This document shows, piece after piece, positions 19,341 to 28,958 of a DNA stretch of 64,000 nucleotides. Position 1 is the stretch's first letter. Each line of letters starts with the position of its first letter. The notes below the pieces were generated by a model, which saw only the letters and a program-made list of their open reading frames with translations, had not been told where the DNA came from and searched no databases. The stretch comes from Durusdinium trenchii (taxonomy: Eukaryota; Sar; Dinophyceae; Suessiales; Symbiodiniaceae). The DNA is taken from the NCBI GenBank assembly GCA_963970005.1, contig CAXAMN010004113.1, forward strand, positions 918,026 through 982,025. Direction: 5' to 3'. A program made the translations under genes and the position numbers.

Positions 19341-20281
19341 ACAGTCTATCAATGATAGATCAATGATAGGTGTTTTTGTCACTGATCAAAGACCAAGTAG
19401 GCGTGAGCCCAGCACCGAACCCTTGATGCTCTCCAAACAGGAAAGTGCCTAGAGACTGCTTTCCTTTAAGAATTCTTTGCAGCACATGGCTGCTTCTACT
19501 TGGAAAGGACTACCCGAGACTCGATAGTGGAACCCTATAGCACAAATCTATACAAATCTTATATATGTACACACTGTATTATATTATACGGTTTCTATAT
19601 ATATATATATAAATCATGTTACATCTACTGTAAGTATAATCTACATAGTAGGGGTTGTTCGTTTAGTGACTTTGCTACCCGGATCGAGTGCGAGTGTGGG
19701 GTGTCACGTCCGAAGGATAGCTCGCATTCGCTTCACATCAAGGTGGTATGCTTCATCCCACGCACCAGGACAACTAAAGAATAAAACACACATAACAAAA
19801 CACAATACATGCAAAAGCGCAAACACTATTTGAGACCAGGCTTCACTTAGCCCCTACATCAGGAAACCCTTTTTGACCCCTTATCAACGTTTTTGGGTTG
19901 ACCGCGGCCTTTAACAGAGTGACCTGCGGCACACCTTAGGCCAGGTCCGATCAAACTCTTCTTCGGGGTCCATGCTACCCTCCTGCAGATTAAAATGGAC
20001 TCTCAAAACCAGTTGGCTTGTAGAGGATGTCATGGTCTTCCACGGGGTGATTTTCAGTGCACATGTTAGTCCGCAGGTAAGTCGAACTGAGTGTCGAACT
20101 GGGCCCCAAGGATCCCCCCAAGTTCCACCGACCAGAGAGCAACGGAATGCGCTCGGAGCCACAAGGTTGACCCTGCAGACAATCATGAAAGCTGAGCAGA
20201 CCAGGTCTTTTGTAGAAGGCCTTCCAGGCTGCAGATCCACTTCCATGACTGTAGTGCAGTTTAGATTGATTGGACCTATAG

Positions 20282-20491
20282 GAACTCCGGAAGCACCCAG
20301 TCCAACCAACTCCCCTCCCTCTCCCGGCGCCCGAGCTCACGAGGGAGCACGGAGCCGTCGGGGAGCATGAAGCAGCGGTGCTGCAGGCGCGATCGATGGA
20401 GCGTGCGATGGCGCGGGCGCGAGCGGGTCCGATCGAGGGTCGCGTTGTTCGCATAGAGTGCCAACCAGAGGTTCGATGGCACAAGTTGCCC
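20282..20491 (+). CDS. possible exon of unknown gene
   Basis: GC-rich stretch with an open + frame reading APELTREHGAVGEHEAAVLQ, ARSMERAMARARAGPIEGRV and VRIECQPEV. The minus strand also has an open, plausible frame (20276-20482, SNLWLALYANNATLD), so orientation is uncertain. No family recognised. Confidence 0.3.
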
Positions 20492-20494
20492 TGA

Positions 20495-20781
20495 GGGCTT
20501 GGTGGTTTAGTGGAACCCCCATCTATAGAGGACATCTTGGGGTCTTTGCCATTCTACTCAGAAACCATTGTCTATGTTCACCTGGCTTAAGCACGAAGCG
20601 AGGTTTGGCCTACGATGATTGTAGATCGATGTGTTTTTCCCCTGAGGTCAGATACGGATGAGAGGACTTGTGAGGATTTTGCGAGCAAGACATAGCAAGA
20701 CGACTTGTTTCTTGCAATGCTTTTTTTGTTTCTTTTAAGTCTCTCTCTCTCTCGCTCTGTGCATTTTTATATCAATAGTAT

Positions 20782-20812
<31 letters not shown>

Positions 20813-22179
20813 GTGTGTGTATGTGCGTAATCACTATGGTTGCGTCCTTTGCATGCGAAGATCGGGTTCTTTCACCCAGATACGTTTGTTGAAATGCTTT
20901 GCCTGAAGTCCTTCCGGCCTGGTGTTCTGTGGCGATGCCGGCGACCAAAGGCTGCTTTGATCCCAGGTTCAAAGGGAGAATCGACTGTTTGATCCCACAA
21001 TATGACTTTCGGGGTGAAAGCCATGGTTTCTTGCAAAGGTCCCTTAAACCAATCAATTGATTGAAACGCTTAAATCAACCGTCTCTTCAGGATGTGGGAC
21101 GGCAGACAGCACCATGGTAACATTGGCCGAATCACTCACCTCAAGGCAGACTGTAGCTCACCGCAGCCTATGGCTAATCTCACGGAGAGACAGGGAGATG
21201 CGGAGATGAAAGAACTCCGTAAGTAAATCAATCATGCCCTAGAGGCCCTGGAGGTCCAGTCAAGTAAAACCTGGCGATGAAAGCTTCATTCATAGTGTTT
21301 TTGTATGACCAACTCCAGTCAAATGAGGTTCTGTATACTAGGTTCTTTTCCCACCCGACTTTTGCGCTCCAGGAGCAGAGGCAAATCCCAGCAGACCTTC
21401 AGGTCGGGTCGGTCGCGCAGTTGGTGGTTTCGGAGGGTTTTATTCTTAACCTGTACTTGGGCACTTGGGATGATTCAATCCACTGACTCATACTTTTCAA
21501 GCGAGTTGAAGCCACCAACCAGAAATGGCTTCAAACATTTGGCGGAACATGCTGGAACTACGACAACTCCGGCACGTCGCAAGTGAACCGGGTTTGATAT
21601 ACAGATCCTGAAAACCAGTCAAAAGTCTTTGGAATCGTTCAGGTTGGTTTAGACTGGTCAAGTTTAGAAGTACACTCCCCTGGGATCACCATGGAAGTGG
21701 ATCACCACCCGTTTGTAGAGGACAGTTGTGATCCAAGAGGTGATTGTTCCACTTCCGTGAGATGTCCAGGTGATTTTCCGTGTTGAACATATGTTTACTG
21801 CACATGAACAGTTGTAGAATCGTCAGATATTCTCTTGCATACTGTACGCATCTCAGGGTACAGAGGTGTCGCGAGGTGCCACCAAAGCCACCAACTCTTG
21901 TGGTTTCAGGTAGCAGGTTGAGATCGTGACAATGGGTAAAGATGCTATATGTTCCATACTTTGTGTTTGGGACTGCTATGATTGCGCGGTTCTTTCGTGT
22001 TCGATCTTGAAACAACCTCAGCTGGTTGAAGAGGCCGTGCTTTGGAAGATGGTTCAGCTTTGGAAGATTTGATGTAAGGGACTGAAACATGGAAGCCGTC
22101 AATGTCTCATATTTCAATGGTGTAAGTAAACTGTCCAGCTATGCCAGTGTCGCTACACACATATAATTATAATATATAT
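20495..22179. other. spacer, no gene seen
   Basis: Contains a TA tract near 20785-20812 and a diverged H1-like hairpin at 21674-21780 (CACTCCCCTGGGATCACCAT...CCACTTCCGTGAGATGTCC). Ends in the TA tract that received the LINE insertion. Confidence 0.5.
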
Positions 22180-22195
22180 ATATATTCCCTGTCGG
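22180..22195. repeat. LINE target-site duplication, 5' copy
   Basis: ATATATTCCCTGTCGG, identical to 28943-28958. It sits at the right edge of a TA tract. Confidence 0.9.
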
Positions 22196-22219
22196 CTCAA
22201 GGCCATTTTCAGCATCAAG
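22194..22219 (+). other. putative nested DinoSL relics at LINE 5' end
   Basis: GGCTCAAG at 22194-22201 equals the last 8 bases of the dinoflagellate spliced leader. It is followed at once by GCCATTTTCAGCATCAAG (22202-22219), which resembles the leader's GCCATTTTGGCTCAAG with small insertions. Nested truncated leaders are the known signature of retroposed trans-spliced mRNAs in dinoflagellates; applying that to this LINE is inference. Confidence 0.6.
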
Positions 22220-22316
22220 GCCAGGACCTACCGGGTCCCTAGGCCATCCAGCAGGGCACGGACACCTTGAGTCTGCCGAGCTCTCGGGCCAGATCGCAGA
22301 GGGTGCCGTGATCCCA

Positions 22317-23165
22317 ATGCGCCGGCACTATAAAGTGTGCGGCCACTGCAGGTGCAGTTGGATTTGGGAAGATAGGCTGTTGAGTCAGCCTAATCTCACA
22401 TGCAATCAATGCGGAGAGGCATGGCAGAAAAAGCAGGTTCCGGACCTCAGACAGAACCGCAGAGTGACCTGGGCCTCATGGAATTTCCAGGGTGATGGGC
22501 ATAGATGGCCAAGGAAGTCTTTCAAAGATGCCTTGTTGGAACCTCCACCGGGACTCCACGGTGGACAAAAGAGCCGCAAGGCAAAGAAGGCTAAAGATCC
22601 AGCCCTCCAGAAGGCCCTCAAAGATCACTGGGACCAGCTGCCGGATGCATTCAAAGAGAAATGCACTTCCTTAGGGGTGCAGGTGACAGCTCCACCTAGC
22701 ACGCCTGACTTACCCACATTGATCAAAGAGCACCTCCAGAGCTTACCCACTGAGTTGAAGGAGGCGGTGGAGAAACTGGTTACACCAGATCCACCGGAAC
22801 CACCTTTGGCATCCAAAGTCAAGCAAGCGGTGGGCACATTGAAGCAGCTAACAGAGAAGAAAGCAAGCCTGCAGACCAAGGCAGACGCAGTTAAAGCTCA
22901 ATATACTCAGCTCTTGCAAGACCTCAAGGAACTGCAAGGCAAGATTGAGACGGCACAGAAAGAGTTGCAGAGCACAACGACTCAGTACAATCAGCAACTC
23001 GAAAAGCAAAAACAAGAAGATGCTGAAGACATGGCAGATGAACTTTCGCCTGAAGCATTAGTCACTGCAATGGCCAGTGTTGGGCTTCAGGCTACATCAG
23101 CCCAGGTGAAAGACCTGGCCGTGAAGCTTGTTGAAAGCGCGGCAAAAAGAAGGAAGTGTGGGTAA
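22317..23165 (+). CDS. LINE ORF1 protein: Zn ribbon and coiled coil
   Basis: 282 residues from the first ATG (22317); the frame is open without a stop up to the 5' end of the element, so a longer product from a non-ATG start cannot be excluded. Near the N-terminus are two Cys pairs, VCGHC and CNQCG, about 18 residues apart, as in a zinc ribbon. The middle is Lys- and Pro-rich. The second half (about residues 165-235) has heptad-like, Gln/Lys/Leu-rich sequence (LLQDLKELQGKIETAQKELQ), a likely coiled coil for self-association. It ends AAKRRKCG, a possible nuclear signal. Inferred role: RNA-binding particle protein that chaperones element RNA, as for other LINE ORF1 proteins. It overlaps the open frame of ORF2 by 38 bases. 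Confidence 0.85.
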   Translation: MRRHYKVCGHCRCSWIWEDRLLSQPNLTCNQCGEAWQKKQVPDLRQNRRVTWASWNFQGDGHRWPRKSFKDALLEPPPGLHGGQKSRKAKKAKDPALQKALKDHWDQLPDAFKEKCTSLGVQVTAPPSTPDLPTLIKEHLQSLPTELKEAVEKLVTPDPPEPPLASKVKQAVGTLKQLTEKKASLQTKADAVKAQYTQLLQDLKELQGKIETAQKELQSTTTQYNQQLEKQKQEDAEDMADELSPEALVTAMASVGLQATSAQVKDLAVKLVESAAKRRKCG

Positions 23166-23244
23166 CAGCAGGTTACTCCGACGGGCTGATGAAAGGGGTG
23201 ACACAACCTTGCAACAAACATCCAGGGGCCATAGTGATGTGAGC

Positions 23245-26200
23245 ATGCAAGGATGTGCTAGTTTTGGCTCAGGCGATGGAGGGTTTTCCTTTGACGGGCC
23301 TGAGATGGGGAGTTCAGCCGACCAGCGGCTGACCAGTCAGGAAGGGAGTGCGCCTTTTCCTGGCTTCACAGGAGGAGCTGGCGACATGGATGACATCATG
23401 GACTCCAGCAGTGACATAGACATGCAGGTTGAAAGAAATGCACCAAGGAGTGGTCCGATGTGGCCGCTTGACTACGTGGCCCAAAGTCTGCAATGCAGGC
23501 TTGGCAATCCAAACAACCGATGCTTCGCGAATGCAGCCTTCCGCTTATGGTCATGGGCGGGGGCTTTCATGGAAGGACCAAAACTGTGGAGCAAAACAAC
23601 CACAGCAGTTCTGGAGGCACTCAAGGCTGATGAGGTGGTCCACCTGCCAAAGCTGCCAGGGCTGGAAGTTTTGTGGGAGAAATTTGATGACAACAAACAA
23701 GATGATGCATCTCATTTTCTGCAAGAATTGGTGGCGATTGCGGAAACGGATCATGTAATTCAGAGCTACCACCAGGTTGACTACAGACAGGAGGTACAGC
23801 AGCACAAAGCTTTCCCGGTCCATCTGCTGTTCCATGCCTCCCAAGGACCGGGGGACCTGGAACACCTGATAGCTGAATGGGCGAACACAGCAGAGGGCCA
23901 GGTGTTTGATGGGCAAGGATTGTGGGTGGCACAGATTGGGCGCTATGAACAAGTTCAGGGAACATGGACAAAGCACCACCGTGCGTTGCAAGTGCCCTCG
24001 ATTTTCAATTTGCCGGTCACCTTGGATGGAGAAGAAACTAGAACGCTGCAATACTCCCTGATCGGTTTCCTGTGCCATTCAGGCACAGCACACCAGGAGG
24101 GGCATTTCTTTGCTGTTTTCATCTACAGAGGTTTGTACTGGCTTGTTGATGATGGTGCATACCCCAGACCTTTTCAACATTTGTCAGAGACGACCCAACA
24201 ACAGATAGTGCAGGTTTGGGCCATTCCCTCAAGACGACTGCTACCGGCCCACATTGAGTGTGATGTGACACCAGGGCGTCAGCGACCCATGGTGCCGGAA
24301 CAGGCTGCGAAGAGGCAGTGTACTGAGGGCATCCAGTTTGATTTTGCCAACATCACGCAACTTGGGAAAGCAGTGAGACAATGGATCATCACTCGCCCCA
24401 GGAAGCCTCTGTTCATGGTGGAAACTCACCTGGGTGCAGCGGATTTTGAGAAAACACAGCAATGGCTAGTCACACGTGGACTCAACATGCTAGGTGAACC
24501 AGCAGCTGAGACTGTCAAGGGAGGCACCAACGGGGGTTTCATGATGGTCTACCCACCGAATCAACATTTCCATTTTGTCCAGAAGCAGGTCATTGACGGA
24601 TGTGGGTGGTATGGTGTTTCCTGGACTTTTGGCAATAGCGAATTGATTTTGGTGATGAGTTATTTCAAATGTGGCGAAGGCATGCAAGGCCCATGCAACA
24701 GCAGGTTGTGGGCTGGTTTACTGGCCTTTGTGACGAGTCTGCAACGGCCGGTGATCGTGTTCGGTGATTTCAACATTCCGCCGGAAGTTTTCATGACCAC
24801 CACCATGGCACAGGTCATGCATGTACAAATTCTGGCAACAGGGCAGGAGACATGCAACACTGGCAATGAGCTGGATTGGGCATTTGTCTCCACACAGTTG
24901 ATAGCAGACATGACGGTTCAGACGGATTGGATGGTGCCTTTCAAACCTCATGCCATGCTCCGCTTCCAACTGGCTGGTCATTTTGAGGACGTGGTAGTGC
25001 GACAACTCTCCAAATATGGGCCAGCGCCCAAACTCAGCAAGCCAGCAAAAGAATGGCACCACTTTGAAACCAGACAGGTCAAAGTCAACTGGCTGAACAA
25101 GGAGACGGACAACCTCACTTCCCAGACTGGCAGCCTGTATGACCGCATTGAAAGATTTGTGCTTCAACAGCTGGACAAACCCACTACTGGGAGAGGCACC
25201 ACTCTCCAGTACGTTCATCGACCAATTGCTGACCCCAGCAAGCCGTGGATATGGAGGAAAGGCAGCTTGGCCTTTTGGGGTCAGATTGAAATCCGGCTGC
25301 AAAGGTTGCTGCATCAGTCTCAGCGTGAACCTCGGCATCAGACAGGCTTACAAAAGCTAGGCTGGCACATTGATGAGAATTGGCACCCGGATGCCCCGGT
25401 TACTTGTGAAGGCTACAAGATGTTGTTTGAAATGCTATGGCACCAGCATGGCGACGAGCACATTCATGTCCTTTTGAACTACACCACCAGACAAAGGGAA
25501 CTGCATCAACAAGAGAGTTTTCAACAAGAGACCGAAGAATACAGACAATGGCTGACCCAGGCCACACAGAAGGGATGCCGCGGATTGTACCGCACACTCA
25601 AGAAGGACGAGCTGCCATACATGAGGCCTTTCCAAGACCAGCCACGGAGTGAGCGCATGGCAAAGAGAGTTCAACAGTGGGGGGACATCTGGCAAACCCA
25701 GGATCAACCGGTCCTCATTGCTAGCATGGAGCAGATGATCCAGAGAGGCCAAGCTGCTGCTCAGCAGCTCCCTCCGCTGACTGAGGCACAGATTTGGTAT
25801 ACCATCAAGCAGTTGGCTCTCAAGGCACCAGGTTTGGACGGCATTGGCTTTGACTTTCTCAAAGCTTTGCCTTTCAGTGCAATGGCAGATTTGAAAGAGC
25901 TCTTTCATCAGATCGAGGCAGCGGCCATGATACCCAGCCAATGGGGGACCTCGTTGATAGCTCTTCTGCCCAAGTCTCAAGTCATTGAGCGCCCCATTGC
26001 ATTGGTTGCCACTCTCTACAGGCTATGGTGCCGTTTGAGAAACGGGCAGACCAAGCTGTGGGCCCAGCACATACAGGACGAATATCCTTGGGAAAGGGCC
26101 GTGCCAGGGACAGAATGTTTGCAGGTAGCTCTGAAGAGAGCCTTCATGACGGAGCATCATCAAGCACACCGAAGAACTGTTGTCTCTGTCCTTTTGGACC

Positions 26201-28905
26201 TATCCAATTTCTACGACCGCATCAATCTGCAAAAGCTGGCAAACCGCTGGCTGGATTCCTCGTATCCAGCCACCCATGCGGCCCTGGCCATGCAAGTGTA
26301 TGCAGGCAGCAGGATCTTGGAAGCAGAAGGAGAAGCGTCCGAGCCGCTATGGGCAAGCCATGGCATTCTGGCAGGTGATCCGCAAGCACCTTTGGCAGCT
26401 AAGGTCTATTTGCAAAGAGCCCTCCGTGAGTTCAGCAGACGTTTTCCACAACTGCACACGGACTTATGGATTGATGACTTGAGTTTTGATGTTGTTGACA
26501 AGGATCCTTACAATGCTGCAAGAATCGCGATACAGGCATATGAATTTGTCAAAACAGAACTTGAGAAGGACAATTTGAAGGTCTCGGCCCAAAAGACAGG
26601 ATTCATTGTGTCCAATGCCGCCGTCAAAAAGATCCTCCAAGAACAGCTTCCCAAGGGAGGCCCAAGAGTACATGATGTGATGCGTGATCTTGGAGTGGAT
26701 TGCACGGCTGGCCGTTTGAGAAGGATTCAAACTATGCGAGCTAGACGCACCAAAGCGGCCAGAAAGACCCGCAAGCTGATGACATTGAAGATTCCTGAAC
26801 GAGCCATCCGCCTCAAATTGTACAAGGGCAGCATAGTAGCTGGCATTAGCTGGGGCCATGATGCAATGGGTATTGCTCCCCAGGTTCGCCGGCGTTTTCG
26901 TGCAACAATGGGCCGGCAGATGGGTTTGCAAAAGACGGGGAACATTGACATCCTCTTTGATATGCAGAAACAGCACAGAGATCCTGACTATGGTGCCTTT
27001 GAGGATCAGGTGCGGCTGTACCGCCGGTTTTTCGGAAACTGGCCAGAGCACCTTGCCAGAGATCTGGAGAAAGCCTGGAATTTTCAGAAAGAAAAACTTC
27101 GGGCGGCAAAGCATCCATGGCAGCATGCCAAAGGTCCTGTGGCTGCATTGCAATGTTATTTGATGGAGCATGGGTGGCAATGCGACCGGTACGATGAGTG
27201 GACCAAGCCCGGACACAACGGGGAACCGGAATGCCGGTTGAATATGCATGCAGACTGGTTTTTTCTGAAGCAAGAGTTGGCCAGGGCAAAAAAGTGGGAA
27301 ACTGTCATGAAAGTGAGCCAACGCACTTTCCTTCAGGAAGTGCAGCAGCCATTGGATTGGCTGCCTTGGAGAAGAATGAGCAGACAGTTGAGCAAACCCC
27401 AAAACACAGCGCTGCAAACGTGGCATCAAGGTGCCATTTTCACACGCAGTGCAGATGGGCAGGAGGGCAAACATTTGATGTGCCCTCATTGTCACACAGA
27501 GGCCACCCCGATTCACCTCCTCTGGTTGTGCCCACAGACGCAAAAGCAGTTTGCACCGCTGGATCAGCTTGACAAGCAAGAGATCGAGCACGGCATCAAC
27601 CTTGAGTTTTGGGCCCAAGGCCTATTGCAGCTGCCCCAATATGAGATATCAACCGGCGGTGCGGCCGTCCAGACTTGGGGCTCATGGACGATCAATGATG
27701 AAGTTCGGCTTGGAGACCATGACATGGTGACCATTGGCATAGCCCCAACGAGCAATGACCCGCGACTCAAACATTTTGTTGTTGCCTTGGTTCACCATAC
27801 TCATTTGAATGGTGACCTTTTTCGGAAAGGAGCTGTCACTACAGTGTTGCCCGGAAAACAGTCGATTGAAAGAGCCTGGTTCTACGGGCTAAGGCTCATA
27901 GCCCACTATCTGGATTTGTCCAAGAAGGTGGTGGTGCAGGTTCTTTCGGTTCGAGCATGGGAGGCCTGGGTGAAGGGTCGCCACGCGGAGACCTTTTTCG
28001 ATCTCAACAACCTAGTGACTGCAGATCAAAGACAGCGAATACAACCTTTGAGTTTGACGCTCAAGCAGGTCAACGAGATGCCCAAAGGTGTGTACACGGT
28101 CCGAGCCAGGCTGAGAGACGCCACCAAGGCGGCAAAAGAAGTGGCCATGTCGCTCCGACCTCACCACCTAGAAGAAGAGCTGCACCTCACTGACCAGCGC
28201 TACCAGAAGATAGCACCGTTGGCTATCAAGCGCATCAGATACTTGCTGGAGACTAAGGATCATTTCCTTCACCAGACAAGAGAAGCAGGAAAGACCAGAA
28301 GGGAACAGACAAGAGCCAAGAAGACCCAACTTTTCCTTGACCTGGGCAATCACCATACCGAGTATGGCCACAGCTGGGAGAAAAAGGGCATTGGGCTGCA
28401 ATGCACCAAATGCAAGGTGCGCATCACAAAGCATTGCACAGTTGAAGACCTTGAGAAGGCAAAAACCGAGACTTGTTCAGGTGCAGCAAAAGTCGATTTG
28501 GTTGGTGGGAAATCCCCTGAAGTTTCAACCAAAGAAGACCTCATCCATCAGATGGTGGCTGGCGAGCTCCCGCAGATGGAGAGTCACAAGTTTGAAGTCC
28601 AGAAGCACTACATTGTTTGCACGGCATGTAAGGGACGCATTTTGCGCAACTCTGCCCGTGAGAAACTTTTGGCCTTGGCCGAGGGCCCTTGTTGGAACAA
28701 GCCATGGCCGATTCCAAGTGGCTGGCTTGGCCACACCAGCCACAAAATGTGGCGCCAAGGGGGCAAAGTGTACTGCACGCAGTGCAAGGCCCATGCAACG
28801 AATCGAGCGGATTCGTACCAAGCCAGCAAAGGATTGCGACAAGCATGCGGCGAGCAGGCCACGCAAACCACGCTGCCGAGCTGTTTCAAGACCAAAAAGG
28901 TCTAG
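23245..28905 (+). CDS. LINE ORF2: USP-like/APE endonuclease/RT/Zn-finger polyprotein
   Basis: 1886 residues from the first ATG (the frame is open from 23128). Domains by residue: 75-335 USP-type peptidase C19-like, with Cys box NRCFANA (Cys93), QDDASHFL (152) and His box EGHFFAVF...YWLVDD (His287, Asp302). 385-575 APE endonuclease, with VETHL (Glu393), GDFN (507-510), LDWAFVS (Asp544) and KPHAML (His569). About 840-1180 reverse transcriptase, with GLDGIGFDF (863), motif A LLDLSNFYDRI (Asp985), motif B GILAGDPQAP (1040) and motif C WIDDLSF (Asp1077-1078). 1413 on, finger CPHC-x7-H-x4-C. About 1480-1600 a weak RNase H-like region. 1709-1870 three repeats of H-x-W/F/M...C-x2-C. Expected reactions: target nicking and reverse transcription at the nick, plus possible cleavage of ubiquitin or ubiquitin-like conjugates. 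All key residues except the RNase H set appear present. Confidence 0.93.
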   Translation: MQGCASFGSGDGGFSFDGPEMGSSADQRLTSQEGSAPFPGFTGGAGDMDDIMDSSSDIDMQVERNAPRSGPMWPLDYVAQSLQCRLGNPNNRCFANAAFRLWSWAGAFMEGPKLWSKTTTAVLEALKADEVVHLPKLPGLEVLWEKFDDNKQDDASHFLQELVAIAETDHVIQSYHQVDYRQEVQQHKAFPVHLLFHASQGPGDLEHLIAEWANTAEGQVFDGQGLWVAQIGRYEQVQGTWTKHHRALQVPSIFNLPVTLDGEETRTLQYSLIGFLCHSGTAHQEGHFFAVFIYRGLYWLVDDGAYPRPFQHLSETTQQQIVQVWAIPSRRLLPAHIECDVTPGRQRPMVPEQAAKRQCTEGIQFDFANITQLGKAVRQWIITRPRKPLFMVETHLGAADFEKTQQWLVTRGLNMLGEPAAETVKGGTNGGFMMVYPPNQHFHFVQKQVIDGCGWYGVSWTFGNSELILVMSYFKCGEGMQGPCNSRLWAGLLAFVTSLQRPVIVFGDFNIPPEVFMTTTMAQVMHVQILATGQETCNTGNELDWAFVSTQLIADMTVQTDWMVPFKPHAMLRFQLAGHFEDVVVRQLSKYGPAPKLSKPAKEWHHFETRQVKVNWLNKETDNLTSQTGSLYDRIERFVLQQLDKPTTGRGTTLQYVHRPIADPSKPWIWRKGSLAFWGQIEIRLQRLLHQSQREPRHQTGLQKLGWHIDENWHPDAPVTCEGYKMLFEMLWHQHGDEHIHVLLNYTTRQRELHQQESFQQETEEYRQWLTQATQKGCRGLYRTLKKDELPYMRPFQDQPRSERMAKRVQQWGDIWQTQDQPVLIASMEQMIQRGQAAAQQLPPLTEAQIWYTIKQLALKAPGLDGIGFDFLKALPFSAMADLKELFHQIEAAAMIPSQWGTSLIALLPKSQVIERPIALVATLYRLWCRLRNGQTKLWAQHIQDEYPWERAVPGTECLQVALKRAFMTEHHQAHRRTVVSVLLDLSNFYDRINLQKLANRWLDSSYPATHAALAMQVYAGSRILEAEGEASEPLWASHGILAGDPQAPLAAKVYLQRALREFSRRFPQLHTDLWIDDLSFDVVDKDPYNAARIAIQAYEFVKTELEKDNLKVSAQKTGFIVSNAAVKKILQEQLPKGGPRVHDVMRDLGVDCTAGRLRRIQTMRARRTKAARKTRKLMTLKIPERAIRLKLYKGSIVAGISWGHDAMGIAPQVRRRFRATMGRQMGLQKTGNIDILFDMQKQHRDPDYGAFEDQVRLYRRFFGNWPEHLARDLEKAWNFQKEKLRAAKHPWQHAKGPVAALQCYLMEHGWQCDRYDEWTKPGHNGEPECRLNMHADWFFLKQELARAKKWETVMKVSQRTFLQEVQQPLDWLPWRRMSRQLSKPQNTALQTWHQGAIFTRSADGQEGKHLMCPHCHTEATPIHLLWLCPQTQKQFAPLDQLDKQEIEHGINLEFWAQGLLQLPQYEISTGGAAVQTWGSWTINDEVRLGDHDMVTIGIAPTSNDPRLKHFVVALVHHTHLNGDLFRKGAVTTVLPGKQSIERAWFYGLRLIAHYLDLSKKVVVQVLSVRAWEAWVKGRHAETFFDLNNLVTADQRQRIQPLSLTLKQVNEMPKGVYTVRARLRDATKAAKEVAMSLRPHHLEEELHLTDQRYQKIAPLAIKRIRYLLETKDHFLHQTREAGKTRREQTRAKKTQLFLDLGNHHTEYGHSWEKKGIGLQCTKCKVRITKHCTVEDLEKAKTETCSGAAKVDLVGGKSPEVSTKEDLIHQMVAGELPQMESHKFEVQKHYIVCTACKGRILRNSAREKLLALAEGPCWNKPWPIPSGWLGHTSHKMWRQGGKVYCTQCKAHATNRADSYQASKGLRQACGEQATQTTLPSCFKTKKV

Positions 28906-28942
28906 GGACCGGAGAGCTTAGGAAAAGAGACGAAGAAAAAAA

Positions 28943-28958
28943 ATATATTCCCTGTCGG
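28943..28958. repeat. LINE target-site duplication, 3' copy
   Basis: ATATATTCCCTGTCGG directly after the A-rich tail, identical to 22180-22195. The pre-insertion site can be read as the TA tract running straight into TTCCCTGTCGGTGGCTC. Confidence 0.9.

Larger units (their letters stand above)
22196..28942 (+). mobile_element. full-length APE-type LINE retrotransposon
   Basis: Element of about 6.75 kb bounded by a perfect 16-bp target duplication. It has a short 5' leader (22196-22316), ORF1 (Zn ribbon plus coiled coil), ORF2 (USP-like, endonuclease, RT, RNase H-like, Zn fingers), a 37-base 3' UTR and an A-rich end (GAAGAAAAAAA). Both ORFs are uninterrupted and the duplication is perfect, so the insertion looks young and may be competent. 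It landed in a TA tract between fragment C and gene B, not inside a recognised exon. APE-type endonuclease plus A-tail and target duplication fit target-primed reverse transcription. Clade not assigned. Confidence 0.95.

Noticed and set aside
26464-27618. 384-residue minus-strand frame
   Set aside because: Lies opposite the RT region of LINE ORF2 and has no recognisable domain; a shadow of ORF2.
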